Shown in pieces: positions 43,722 through 57,871 of a stretch of DNA of 64,000 nt. The stretch spans positions 1 through 64,000 of the forward strand of contig NZ_SLVX01000020.1 of NCBI RefSeq assembly GCF_004341885.1, in the 5' to 3' direction. This DNA comes from Shinella granuli (GTDB lineage Bacteria; Pseudomonadota; Alphaproteobacteria; Rhizobiales; Rhizobiaceae). How positions within the stretch are numbered: position 1 is the stretch's first letter; every line of letters begins with the position of its first letter. The notes beneath the pieces are model-generated. The model ran no database searches. It was not told the origin of the DNA and saw only the letters and a program-made list of their open reading frames with translations. Position numbers and translations under genes: made by a program.

Positions 43722-43749
43722 TAGGGATTCATTGGTCAATGGATTCCTA
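43722..43749. promoter_or_regulatory. 28-bp imperfect palindrome upstream of bcsA
   Basis: Arms TAGGGATTCATTG and CAATGGATTCCTA (11 of 13 positions pair) around GT, in the 156-base gap between bcsA and the convergently placed exporter gene. It looks like a dimeric repressor or activator site for the cellulose operon. A TTGACC lies on the minus strand within it, so it may cover the -35 box. Confidence 0.5.
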
Positions 43750-43808
43750 ATGGAGTGCCAAATCGGGAACGGCGTCAAAAGCGTGGTAAAGGAAGGGTTT
43801 ACGCGGTG

Positions 43809-44738
43809 TCAGGGGCGAGCGGGTGCCTGCGATTTCGCCACGATGAGAATGCCGGCGAGGGACACGACCAGCCCGCCGGCCATGGCCCAGGACAGGGGCT
43901 CGCCGAACATCAGCCAGGCCCAGACCATCGTCACCGGCGGGCTGAGATAGAGGACGGCGGTCACCCGGGCGGGTGAGGATTTGCGAAGCGCGAGATAATA
44001 GAGGCTCCAGGCACCGAAGGTCGCGACGAAGACGAGCCAGAGGATGCCACCGATGAAGCCCCGGTCGAGAACCGGAAGCACGCCGCCCTCGTGCCAGGCC
44101 GGCACGGCGAAGATCGCGGCCGCCGACAGGCACTGGATGCAGAGGCTCTGATAGACCGGCATGGCATTGACCGGGCTGCGCTTCTGCAGGAGCGTCGCCA
44201 GCGCCAGGGACAGGGTGCCGAGGACGGGAAGGCCGTAGGCCCAGAGCGGCACATGGCCGACCTCCAGCGACCAGCCGGAGGCGATGAGCACGCCGGCAAG
44301 GCCGATGAACGAACCGATCCACTGGCGACCCGTCAGCGCCTGGCCGAGAATGGGCCAGGACAGGAAGGCGACGGCCAGCGGCAGCATGTCGGTGATGAGC
44401 GCGACGAGGCCGGTGGGCACGCCGAGGCCGATCGCCAGCGCGAAGCCGGAGAGATAGCCAGCCATGGCCAGCGCGCCGAGCAGCATCTGGAAGGCGATGT
44501 CCCTGCCGCGCATCCTCGGCCCCAGGGCGAGCGCGAAGGGCAGCAGCACCAGCCCGGACACGAGGCTTCGCCAGAAGAGGATGAGGAAGATCGGCGCATG
44601 GTCGCTGGCAAAGCGCACGCCGATGAAGCCCGCGCTCCAGCTCACGACCAGTGCCGCCTCGAGAAGGACGAGGATGCCGAGCGCCCAGAGCCGGTTCGGA
44701 CGGAGGGAGGACGGCGCCGCAAGATCGGTGGGGCTCAT
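43809..44738 (-). CDS. EamA/DMT-family transporter
   Basis: A 309-residue inner membrane protein with ten hydrophobic helices in two EamA halves (about 20-150 and 165-300), typical of drug/metabolite exporters. The first helix reads LLEAALVVSWSAGFIGVRFA and the second half has LALRKSSPARVTAVLYLSPPVTMVWAWLMFGEPLS, a strong EamA motif. It overlaps the tetR gene by four bases, so its expression is set by that repressor. The substrate is unknown. Confidence 0.88.
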   Translation of the reverse strand: MSPTDLAAPSSLRPNRLWALGILVLLEAALVVSWSAGFIGVRFASDHAPIFLILFWRSLVSGLVLLPFALALGPRMRGRDIAFQMLLGALAMAGYLSGFALAIGLGVPTGLVALITDMLPLAVAFLSWPILGQALTGRQWIGSFIGLAGVLIASGWSLEVGHVPLWAYGLPVLGTLSLALATLLQKRSPVNAMPVYQSLCIQCLSAAAIFAVPAWHEGGVLPVLDRGFIGGILWLVFVATFGAWSLYYLALRKSSPARVTAVLYLSPPVTMVWAWLMFGEPLSWAMAGGLVVSLAGILIVAKSQAPARP

Positions 44739-45310
44739 AGCTGGTCCATGATCGAGATGGCGATCCTGCGGGCCGCCTTCAACCGCCCGTCATGCCCGTC
44801 GAGACCGGCGCGGGCCATGGCGCCTTCCAGCACGAAGGACAGGTGTTCCGCCACCGTGTCGATCGCGGCACCGCCATCGGGCTTCATTTCGCGCAGACAG
44901 GTCCTGAAGAATTGCTCGACCTCCTCCTTCTGCAGTGCCACCGTCGCCCGGCCGGCATCGCCGACGGGCAGTTCGGCGGCGGCATTGAGCAGGCCGCAAC
45001 CGCGAAATCCCCAGTCATAGGCGCGTTCGGCATGGTCGACATAGGAATCGAAGACCGCCAGCAACCGCTCCCCCGGCGTCCCGGCCTTCGCCAGCCGTTC
45101 GCCGCAAACCCCATGCCATTCCGCAAGGCGCGCCTCGAGGTAGGCGTTCACGAGATCGGACTTGGAGGAGAAGTTGTTGTAGAGGCTCATCTTGGCGACG
45201 CCCGCATGCGCCGTGATCGCATCGATCCCCGTCGCCCCCACCCCATCCCGGTAAAACAGCTCGGCCGCCGCCTTCAGCAGACGCTCGCGCGCAGGCACTC
45301 GCTTACCCAT
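44735..45310 (-). CDS. TetR-family repressor of the EamA exporter
   Basis: A 191-residue TetR protein: N-terminal DNA-binding part (about 5-50: ERLLKAAAELFYRDGVGATG, IDAITAHAGVAKMSLYNNF) and a helical ligand domain. ATG 45310 has GGAGAGG upstream; a GTG four codons earlier is less good. Gene order tetR-eamA with a four-base overlap means the repressor controls itself and the exporter. A clear palindrome (45330-45343) lies just upstream. Confidence 0.88.
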   Translation of the reverse strand: MGKRVPARERLLKAAAELFYRDGVGATGIDAITAHAGVAKMSLYNNFSSKSDLVNAYLEARLAEWHGVCGERLAKAGTPGERLLAVFDSYVDHAERAYDWGFRGCGLLNAAAELPVGDAGRATVALQKEEVEQFFRTCLREMKPDGGAAIDTVAEHLSFVLEGAMARAGLDGHDGRLKAARRIAISIMDQL

Positions 45311-45329
45311 CGGCCTCTCCACAAATTAT

Positions 45330-45343
45330 GTAGACCGATCTAC
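45330..45343. promoter_or_regulatory. Probable TetR operator
   Basis: GTAGACCGATCTAC, a palindrome with arms GTAGA/TCTAC, 19 bases before the repressor start codon. Sites of TAGAC(C)-GATCTA form are common for this TetR subgroup. Confidence 0.6.
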
Positions 45344-45443
45344 CTATTTTCTACGCAAGTCAAGAGGGCACAGGCAAGGCATCGCCAAAACGGCGCCGTC
45401 CCGCGGGAAAACTGCAGACATCCGGATTTCAAGGGAGAAGAAG

Positions 45444-45520
45444 TGGTACGGTTGAGTGGAGTTGAACCACTGACCTCAGGTGCCACAAACCTGCGCTCTA
45501 ACCAACTGAGCTACAACCGC
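45444..45520 (-). tRNA. tRNA-His (GTG anticodon)
   Basis: Minus strand, 77 bases with encoded CCA. Acceptor GCGGTTG pairs with CAACCGT; D arm GCTC...GAGC; anticodon stem CAGGT/ACCTG around TTGTGGC, giving anticodon GTG; T arm with TTCAACTC. G1 faces U72 and the discriminator is A73, so there is no genome-encoded G-1:C73 pair. This is the unusual tRNA-His form known from alphaproteobacteria such as Caulobacter. Confidence 0.93.
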
Positions 45521-45602
45521 ACACGGCGCGTCCTGCGCGCTTGGTGCGTCACATAAGGGGAGCCGCACCATTTTTCAAGCGTTTTTTGCAAGCGCTCAAA
45601 TG

Positions 45603-45632
45603 AAAATGGCCGAGCGACTGCCCGGCCATTTT
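45603..45632 (-). terminator. Terminator after the phasin gene
   Basis: AAAATGGCCG / CGGCCATTTT stem-loop on the minus strand, about 35 bases after the phasin stop. Confidence 0.75.
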
Positions 45633-45664
45633 ATCATGGGGTCCAGCCCCGCACCAGACGGTGC

Positions 45665-46114
45665 TCAGACGGTCTTGAAGGACTTCATGGCCTTCTCGGC
45701 GGCAGACTTGCCGGGAGCGGCGACCTTCTCGGCAACCTTCTTGGAGGTTTCCTGCAGGGTCCTGGCCTGCTCGACGGCAACTTCTGCCTGCTTGCGCAGG
45801 AAGGCGGTCTGCAGTTCGAAGAGTTCGGAAACGGACTTCACGCCGAGCAGGGCTTCCATGTGCGAAAGCGAGTTCTCGGCATTGGTGCGCAGCGCTTCGA
45901 TGGCCTTGAGGCCGAGTTCGACGGAGCCGGCCTGGGCGCTTTCGAGCGTCGCTTCGACGGTCTTGGTGGCGTCTTCGGCAGCTTCCTTCATCTTGGCATA
46001 GGCTTCCTTGGTCTGCGAGGCGCCCTTTTCGGCGAATTCGCGGAAGCTCTCGGAAAACTTGCTCGGGTCGATGGATGCGATGGAGAATACGTCGTCGGTC
46101 TTCTTGGTAGCCAT
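45665..46114 (-). CDS. Phasin family protein
   Basis: A 149-residue, wholly helical, Ala/Glu/Lys-rich protein of the phasin_2 type: FREFAEKGASQTKEAYAKMK, ALRTNAENSLSHMEALLGVK and SELFELQTAFLRKQAEVAVE are family landmarks. Phasins coat polyhydroxybutyrate granules. There is no cysteine or membrane segment. AAGGAG precedes the ATG. A strong promoter and a palindrome with a TGC-N3-GCA core lie upstream. Related phasin-like proteins without PHB links exist, so granule binding is likely but not certain. Confidence 0.88.
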   Translation of the reverse strand: MATKKTDDVFSIASIDPSKFSESFREFAEKGASQTKEAYAKMKEAAEDATKTVEATLESAQAGSVELGLKAIEALRTNAENSLSHMEALLGVKSVSELFELQTAFLRKQAEVAVEQARTLQETSKKVAEKVAAPGKSAAEKAMKSFKTV

Positions 46115-46170
46115 TGTCTGCGCTCCTTGGTTTGGCCCTCTCTAGAGGCGCCGTGTTCTTGGATGGCCTC

Positions 46171-46199
46171 TATATAATCGATCCTCTTTCGCATTGCAA
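46171..46199 (-). promoter_or_regulatory. Phasin gene promoter
   Basis: On the minus strand TTGCAA (46199-46194), 17 bases, TATATA (46176-46171). Near-consensus sigma70 type, with the start codon 57 bases downstream. Confidence 0.65.
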
Positions 46200-46203
46200 C
46201 AAA

Positions 46204-46220
46204 ATTGTGCATCGCACAAT
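46204..46220. promoter_or_regulatory. Palindrome next to the phasin promoter (possible PhaR site)
   Basis: ATTGTGC-ATC-GCACAAT, perfect seven-base arms, five bases upstream of the phasin -35 box. The TGC-N3-GCA core fits the TGC-rich sites bound by the phasin repressor PhaR (AniA) in other alphaproteobacteria. Identity of the binder is inference. Confidence 0.45.
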
Positions 46221-46303
46221 AAGTCGCGAGGCCGTTAACCCTTCTGCCCGAAAGCCCGGGGCTTTGCGGGCCGGGCGCTGGACCCTCCGCCGGTGCGCCG
46301 CTA

Positions 46304-46318
46304 TTAATAAAGTGTTAA
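46304..46318. promoter_or_regulatory. CtrA-type box before the PAS histidine kinase gene
   Basis: TTAATAAAGTGTTAA, that is TTAA-N7-TTAA, the core CtrA site, 37 bases before the kinase start codon. The full consensus ends TTAAC; here a T follows. Confidence 0.55.
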
Positions 46319-46355
46319 TCGAAAGCCGGGACGCCGGATTGAGACAGGCCTGAAC

Positions 46356-50045
<3,690 letters not shown>

Positions 50046-50196
50046 GCCGATTGGATTAGAGCGGGAGGACGAGGGCAAGGCGCATTGACGGCCCCCTCAC
50101 CCGGCTCCCGCCGCCTCCCCAGCGAGGTCCCCGCGTGAAGCGGGTGACGGGCAACCGCTCGGGGTGCCTGCCTGCCGAAGGACCCCTTTTCCCGAG

Positions 50197-51897
50197 GTGA
50201 ACGCCTTGCAGGTATCTTCCGAAAGCCTACCCGGGCAGGTGCTCGTCCGCAGGTCCGGCATGCGACGCCATCCACTTCTGTCGGCCGCCGCCGTGCTGGC
50301 AGCCGCGATCGTGCTGATGCCGGCGATCGCCATCGTCGTCATCGCCGCGACGGGCGGCACCGACAATTGGCCGCACCTTGTCAGCAATGTCATTCCGCGC
50401 GCCACGCTGCGCACGCTGATCCTGCTTTCCGGCGTCGCCACGATCACGGCAATCGTCGGTGTCGTCACAGCCTGGCTGGTGGCGAGCTGCGAGTTTCCCG
50501 GACGCCGCCTGCTCTCCGGCCTGCTGGTGCTGCCGCTCGCCATTCCCGCCTATCTCGGCGCCTATGCGTTCGCGGAATTCTTCTCCTTCACCGGCCCGGT
50601 GCAGACGGCCTATCGCGCACTCTTCGGCTTCCAGACGAGCCGCGACTACTGGTTTCCCGAGGTGCGCACCACGGGCGGGGCGATGCTGGTGCTGTCCAGC
50701 GTGCTCTACCCCTATATCTACCTCTCAGCCCGCTCGATGTTCCTGATGCAGGGCCGGGCGGCGGCCGATGTGGCGCGCACGCTCGGTGCGGGGCCGCTGA
50801 AGGTCTTCGCGAGGATCCAGATCCCCATGGCGCGGCCGGCGATCATGGTAGGGCTGACGCTGGTCGCCATGGAGACGCTGAACGATATCGGCGCGGTGGA
50901 ATATCTCGGCGTGCAGACGCTCACCTTCTCGATCTTCGATACCTGGCTCAACCGCGGCAGCCTGGCGGGCGCGGCGCAGATCGCCTGCGTCATGCTGGTC
51001 TTCGTCATCTGCCTAATGATGGTGGAGCGCGCCGCGCGCCGCCGGCAGCGCTTTTCCAGCCAGAAGACGACGGCGGCCGTGCACGATTCCGTGCGCCTGA
51101 AACTCGCTGGCTGGAGAAAATGGGCCGCAAGCCTTGCCTGCCTCCTGCCGCCGGTCATCGGTTTTGCCATTCCGGTCTTCGTGCTCGGCGGCTATGCCGC
51201 CCGCCGGCTGGAGCAGTTCGCCTCCACCCGCCTTCTCTCCGCGCTCTGGCACAGCGTTCTCGTCTCTGGCTCGACGGCGTTCGTCGCGGTGCTGCTCGCC
51301 TTCCTGCTCGCCTATGCCGCGCGCACCACGCGCTCGCGGCTGAATGCTGCCGCCGGCCGCTTCGCCTCCTTCGGCTATGGCGTGCCGGGCACCGTGCTTG
51401 CCATGGGCGTTCTGATCCCGCTCGCCAATTTCGACAATGCGGTCGATGCGTTCCTGCGCGCGCAGTTCGGCATCTCGACCGGGCTGCTGCTCTCCGGCAC
51501 CGGCTTTGCCATCATCTATGCCTGCACGGTGCGCTTCCTTACCATGGCGGAAGGCACGATCGATGCCGGCTTCCACAAGCTTTCGCCGCATCTCGACATG
51601 GCGGCGCGCACGCTGGGGCGCACCAGCAGCCAGACGCTCTGGAGCGTGCTCCTGCCCATGATGCGGCCGGCGACGCTGACGGCGGCGCTGCTCGTCTTCA
51701 TCGAGACCATGAAGGAACTGTCGGCGACGATCATGCTGCGCCCGTTCAACTTCAACACGCTGGCGACCCTGGTCTACGAGGATGCGTCACGGGCGAAGGT
51801 GGAGGATGCCGGTGTGCCCGCCATCATCATCGTCGCGGTCGGGCTCATTCCCGTCTTCCTCGTTTCGCGATCGCTCGACCGGAAGGGCGGACAATAA
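50197..51897 (+). CDS. Ferric iron ABC transporter permease, two fused domains (FbpB-like)
   Basis: A roughly 566-residue permease with about twelve membrane helices in two halves, each with an EAA loop (DVARTLGAGPLKVFARIQIPMARPA near the middle; DMAARTLGRTSSQTLWSVLLPMMRP near the end). This fused form is typical of FbpB/SfuB. ELSATIMLRPFNFNTLATLVYE is a strong family motif. The start is uncertain: GTG 50197, GTG 50164 or ATG 50260, none with a clear ribosome site. No ATPase or binding protein is adjacent; the FbpA-like gene lies at 30.2 kb. Confidence 0.85.
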   Translation: MNALQVSSESLPGQVLVRRSGMRRHPLLSAAAVLAAAIVLMPAIAIVVIAATGGTDNWPHLVSNVIPRATLRTLILLSGVATITAIVGVVTAWLVASCEFPGRRLLSGLLVLPLAIPAYLGAYAFAEFFSFTGPVQTAYRALFGFQTSRDYWFPEVRTTGGAMLVLSSVLYPYIYLSARSMFLMQGRAAADVARTLGAGPLKVFARIQIPMARPAIMVGLTLVAMETLNDIGAVEYLGVQTLTFSIFDTWLNRGSLAGAAQIACVMLVFVICLMMVERAARRRQRFSSQKTTAAVHDSVRLKLAGWRKWAASLACLLPPVIGFAIPVFVLGGYAARRLEQFASTRLLSALWHSVLVSGSTAFVAVLLAFLLAYAARTTRSRLNAAAGRFASFGYGVPGTVLAMGVLIPLANFDNAVDAFLRAQFGISTGLLLSGTGFAIIYACTVRFLTMAEGTIDAGFHKLSPHLDMAARTLGRTSSQTLWSVLLPMMRPATLTAALLVFIETMKELSATIMLRPFNFNTLATLVYEDASRAKVEDAGVPAIIIVAVGLIPVFLVSRSLDRKGGQ

Positions 51898-51921
51898 AAA
51901 AGAGGGCGGCATAAGCCGCCC
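51893..51921 (-). terminator. Minus-strand terminator downstream of acetoacetyl-CoA synthetase gene
   Basis: GGGCGGC-ATAA-GCCGCCC (51904-51921) followed on the minus strand by TCTTTTTTATTG. It is oriented for the minus-strand synthetase gene, 222 bases after its stop. The gap 51898-52143 holds no convincing gene. Confidence 0.65.
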
Positions 51922-52143
51922 CGATAGTTGAATGCTGTCCAACAAAAGCGTGGTGAACGGCTTCATGCCATCGGGGTCGGGTGCGACCGGAACGCCCGTC
52001 ATCGGGCGCGCTCAAGTTGGCACGACCTTGCGCCATTCCGGCTTAACAAATCCTTACCTGACCGGTTCCGGCACAAACCTTTCGTTCACAACTTCGAAAA
52101 CTTGGTTAATGCCGACGTCGGGGATCGTTAACGCCGGCAGCGC

Positions 52144-54096
<1,953 letters not shown>

Positions 54097-54278
54097 GCTT
54101 TCCTCCACTCCATGGCCTTCGTATAGCATGTTGCGCCGCAGTATAAAGTGGCGAATGCCCGTTCGCGCCGTCGCCGAACGCAATTCCGCCATGGCGACAT
54201 TTGATTTCTTCTGCCCAAGCGCCTATCCCCGTTCGCTTGAAATGATGTGCACGCTGCCGGTAGAGGACCCGCACCCGA

Positions 54279-56120
54279 ATGACCCTTTCCCGTTTCATCC
54301 AGTCGCGGCATCTCGTGCGGGGAATCCTTGTCGTTCTGGTGCTGTTTGCCGCCGTGCGCATCGGCTTTCCCTTCCTCATCCAGACCGAGACGGTGGGCCG
54401 GGAAATCGAAAGGACGCTCGAGGCCTGGACCGGCGCTGATGTCGAGATCGGCCAGGCGGCGGAGTTCGCCTTCTGGCCCTATCCGCAGGTGACGCTCGGC
54501 AATGTCCGGATCGTCACACTGACCGACAGGAGCGAGCTTGCGCATATCGAGGCCATCTCGGCCAGCTTCGACCTCTTCGGCGCGGTGCGCGGCAAGCCGG
54601 TCTTCAGCGATTTCGATCTCATGCGGCCGACGATCCGCGTCGGCTGGGATGCCGACGGCGTCTTCAACTGGCGCCACAGCGGCTGGCTCATGCAGGCGAT
54701 CGACGCAACCAAGTCGGCCCCCGAGGGCCAGGCGATACCGGAACTGCCGGAGGAGCGCATCGGCACGATCAACATGGTCGACGGCGTCATCGAGGTCGCA
54801 CAGGACGACGGGGCGGCGCCCTTCCGCATTTCGGACATCAACGGCAACATCGACTGGCCCGCCCTGCGGCGGCCGCTCGACCTCACGCTCTCCGGCATCG
54901 TCAATGGCGAAATGAGCCGCTGGACCTTCGACTGCAACCAGCCGCTCGCCCTCCTGGCCGGGCACAATGCCACCGTGCGCACCAACCTTGCCGCCGATCC
55001 GACGACGGTGAACTTCGAGGGCATCGCCAATCTTTCGGCCAACGCCTTCGTCGCCGGCAACATGACGCTGTCGACGCCCTCGCTCGGCCATCTCCTCGCC
55101 TGGCAGGGCAAGGACATCCCCTCCGTCGGCAATCTCGGCCACATCAATGCCGAGGCGAAGGTGACGACGGCCGGCTATACGGCCAAGCTGGAAAACCTGA
55201 AGCTGACCCTCGACAATGCGCAGGCGACCGGCGTGCTCGATGTCAACATGCCGCCGGACGGTCTGCCGCAGGTGGGCGGCACGCTAGCCTTCGACCGGAT
55301 CGACCTTCGCGCCTTCCTGTCCGCCTTCTCGCCGCTTCCCGGCGCCGACCAGGCGGCGGGCGGAATCGACACCGCCTTCATCCACCAGTTCGGCATGGAC
55401 CTCAGGCTTTCTGCCAAGAGCGCGGATTTTGCGCCCTTTTCCCTGCAGGACCTTGCCGCCGGCATACGCATCGAGAACGGCCGCGCGTCCTTCGACATCG
55501 GCGACAGCCAGTTTATGGATGGCCGCATGACAGGGCGCATCGCACTCACCGAACAGGGCTTTCGCGGCGGCGGGCGGCTGCAGATGTCGCTGAGCAATGT
55601 GGATATCGGCGCGATCGTCAACACGCTCGCCCTGCCCGGGCCGCTGCCGGCGGGGCGCGGCTCGGCGGATTTCGAGCTGTCGACGGACCGGCCGCTCTGG
55701 GCGACCACGGCCTCGGACATGTCCGGCCAGTTCCGGCTGGCCATGGGGCCGGGCACGCTCACCCATTTCAACCGCCAGGCCTTCGAGGAGCGGGCGGGGA
55801 AAAACGCCTTCTTCAACTTTTCCGAGGCGTCGGACGGATCGTTCGATTTCGTGCGGGCCGATGTGGAGGCCAAGCTCGACCGGGGCCTTGCCGAACTGAC
55901 GAAGGCGCAGGTCGAGGGCAACGAGAAGCTGCTGACGCTGTCGGGCATGATCCCCTACCGCAGCGGCAGCGTGGCGCTGGCCGGCACGCTCGCCGACCGG
56001 CCGCAGGCCGATGCCGCCGCTGTCGTCACGCCGGCGATCAGCTTCTTCGTCGGCGGCTCGTGGCCGGAGCCGGTGATCTCGCCGATCTCCATCCTGATGG
56101 GGCAGCAGCCCCGCCAGTAG
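54279..56120 (+). CDS. AsmA-family protein
   Basis: A 613-residue protein with an N-terminal membrane anchor (about 14-34, GILVVLVLFAAVRIGFPFLI) and a large periplasmic part. AsmA features are WPYPQVTLGNVRI near 66 and the C-terminal AsmA_2 region (RIENGRASFDIGDSQFMDGR, GAIVNTLALPGPLPAGRGSADF). AsmA-like proteins help carry lipids between membranes in Gram-negative bacteria; a specific role here is unknown. It is divergent from the acetoacetyl-CoA synthetase gene with a 182-base gap that shows no clear sites. Confidence 0.87.
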   Translation: MTLSRFIQSRHLVRGILVVLVLFAAVRIGFPFLIQTETVGREIERTLEAWTGADVEIGQAAEFAFWPYPQVTLGNVRIVTLTDRSELAHIEAISASFDLFGAVRGKPVFSDFDLMRPTIRVGWDADGVFNWRHSGWLMQAIDATKSAPEGQAIPELPEERIGTINMVDGVIEVAQDDGAAPFRISDINGNIDWPALRRPLDLTLSGIVNGEMSRWTFDCNQPLALLAGHNATVRTNLAADPTTVNFEGIANLSANAFVAGNMTLSTPSLGHLLAWQGKDIPSVGNLGHINAEAKVTTAGYTAKLENLKLTLDNAQATGVLDVNMPPDGLPQVGGTLAFDRIDLRAFLSAFSPLPGADQAAGGIDTAFIHQFGMDLRLSAKSADFAPFSLQDLAAGIRIENGRASFDIGDSQFMDGRMTGRIALTEQGFRGGGRLQMSLSNVDIGAIVNTLALPGPLPAGRGSADFELSTDRPLWATTASDMSGQFRLAMGPGTLTHFNRQAFEERAGKNAFFNFSEASDGSFDFVRADVEAKLDRGLAELTKAQVEGNEKLLTLSGMIPYRSGSVALAGTLADRPQADAAAVVTPAISFFVGGSWPEPVISPISILMGQQPRQ

Positions 56121-56132
56121 TCCGCGCGACTA

Positions 56133-56951
56133 TCAGCGGCCGGCAAAGGCCGCCTGCTCGTCGCGCAGGCGCTGGACCTCGCGGCGCTTCGTCAGGATCG
56201 AGGCGATGACGACACCGACGGCGACGAGGCCGATGAGCAGCGTGCAGGCCGCGTTGATCTCCGGCGTCACGCCGAGGCGTACCTGGCTGTAGATCTTCAT
56301 CGGCAGCGTCGTGGCGCCCGGGCCGGAGGTGAAGCTCGCGATGACGAGGTCGTCGAGCGAGAGCGTCAGCGCCAGCATCCAGCCGGACAGCACGGCCGGT
56401 GCGATGATCGGCAGCGTCACCTCGAAGAAGGTCTTCACCGGCGTCGCGCCGAGGTCCATCGCCGCCTCCTCGACCGAACGGTCGAAGGAGAGCAGGCGCG
56501 ACTGCACCACCACCGTCACGAAGCACATCGAGAAGGTGATGTGCGCCAGCGTCACCGTGACGAAACCGCGGTCGAAGCCGATGGCGACGAAGAGCAGCAG
56601 CAGCGACAGGCCGGTGATGACCTCGGGCATGACGAGCGGGGCATAGACCATGCCGGAAAAGAGCAGCCGGCCGCGGAAGCGCGTGTAGCGCGTCAGCGCC
56701 AGCGCCGCCATCGTGCCGAGGACCGTCGCGATGGTCGCCGAGAGCAGCGCCACGCGGATCGTCACCCAGGCGGCATCCATCAGGCCCTGGTTGTTGAAGA
56801 GCGAGACGTACCACTTGGTCGAAAAACCGGCCCAGACGGTGACCAGCTTCGATTCGTTGAACGAGAAGATGACTAGGAGCACGATCGGCAGATAGAGGAA
56901 GGCGAAGCCGAGAACGACCGAGACGATGTTGAAACGGGACCAACTGTTCAT
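56133..56951 (-). CDS. potI: Polyamine ABC transporter permease PotI
   Basis: A 272-residue permease with six membrane helices; NIVSVVLGFAFLYLPIVLLVIFSFNES is the PotI/PotC start and the EAA loop is EEAAMDLGATPVKTFFEVTLPI, with LDDLVIASFTSGPG after it. ATG 56951 has GGGGAGG upstream; the reading upstream of it overlaps potH. It pairs with PotH to form the putrescine channel. Last gene of potFGHI. Confidence 0.92.
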   Translation of the reverse strand: MNSWSRFNIVSVVLGFAFLYLPIVLLVIFSFNESKLVTVWAGFSTKWYVSLFNNQGLMDAAWVTIRVALLSATIATVLGTMAALALTRYTRFRGRLLFSGMVYAPLVMPEVITGLSLLLLFVAIGFDRGFVTVTLAHITFSMCFVTVVVQSRLLSFDRSVEEAAMDLGATPVKTFFEVTLPIIAPAVLSGWMLALTLSLDDLVIASFTSGPGATTLPMKIYSQVRLGVTPEINAACTLLIGLVAVGVVIASILTKRREVQRLRDEQAAFAGR

Positions 56952-56955
56952 GGGC

Positions 56956-57867
56956 TTACCTCCCCTGCTCTTCGGCCTTGGCCTGCGCATTCTGGAAGAA
57001 CACGATGGGCACGACCAGGATGAGGAGCAGAATGGTGGCGACGGCGGCCGAGACGGGCCAGTCGCGGTTCGCGTTGAACTCGTTCCACAGCGTCTTGCCG
57101 ATCATCAGCGTCTGCGACCCGCCGAGCAGGTCGGGGATGACGAACTCGCCGACAGCAGGGATGAAAACGAGCATGCAGCCCGCCACGACGCCCGGAATGG
57201 AGAGCGGGAAAGTTATCTTCCAGAAGGCCGATATCTGCGGGCAGCCGAGATCCTGCGCCGCCTCGATCAGCGTGTTGTCCATCTTCTCCAGCGCCGAATA
57301 GAGCGGCAGCACCATGAAGGGCAGGTAGGAATAGACGATGCCGATATAGATCGCCCAGTTGGTGTTCATGATGACCAGCGGCGTATCGATGACGCCGATG
57401 CCGATCAGGAACTGGTTGAGCAGGCCCTCCGGCTTCAGGATGGCGATCCAGGCATAGACGCGGATGAGGAAGCTCGTCCAGAACGGCAGGATGACCAGCA
57501 TCAGCAGCGTGGGCCTCAGCGTGCGCGGCGCCTGCGCCATGCCGTAGGCGATCGGATAGCCGATCAGGAGCGTGATGAAGGTCGAGACGCCGGCGATCCA
57601 GAGGCTCGACAGGTAGGCGTTGAGATAGAGCGCATCCTCGGTGAGCCAGACGTAATTGGCGAGGCTGAACTGGCCGATCTTCGCGACAATGCCGGAAAGA
57701 CCGTCCGCCAGCGCGAAGACCGGCTCATAGGGCGGCTGGGCGATCGCGGTGGTGGAAAGCGAGATGCGGAAGACGATGAAGAAGGGAACGAGGAAGAAGA
57801 ACAGCAGCCAGGCATAGGGAAGGATGATGACGAGGCGGCTGAAGATGGCGGAGCCGAGCTTGGTCAT
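56956..57867 (-). CDS. potH: Polyamine ABC transporter permease PotH
   Basis: A 303-residue permease, six helices: LVIILPYAWLLFFFLVPFFIVFRISLS, then LIGYPIAYGMAQ and the EAA loop EAAQDLGCPQISAFWKITFPLSIPG. PDLLGGSQTLMIGKTLWNEF is a PotH/PotB mark. It lies between potG (four-base gap) and potI (four-base gap). Confidence 0.92.
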   Translation of the reverse strand: MTKLGSAIFSRLVIILPYAWLLFFFLVPFFIVFRISLSTTAIAQPPYEPVFALADGLSGIVAKIGQFSLANYVWLTEDALYLNAYLSSLWIAGVSTFITLLIGYPIAYGMAQAPRTLRPTLLMLVILPFWTSFLIRVYAWIAILKPEGLLNQFLIGIGVIDTPLVIMNTNWAIYIGIVYSYLPFMVLPLYSALEKMDNTLIEAAQDLGCPQISAFWKITFPLSIPGVVAGCMLVFIPAVGEFVIPDLLGGSQTLMIGKTLWNEFNANRDWPVSAAVATILLLILVVPIVFFQNAQAKAEEQGR

Positions 57868-57871
57868 CGGG

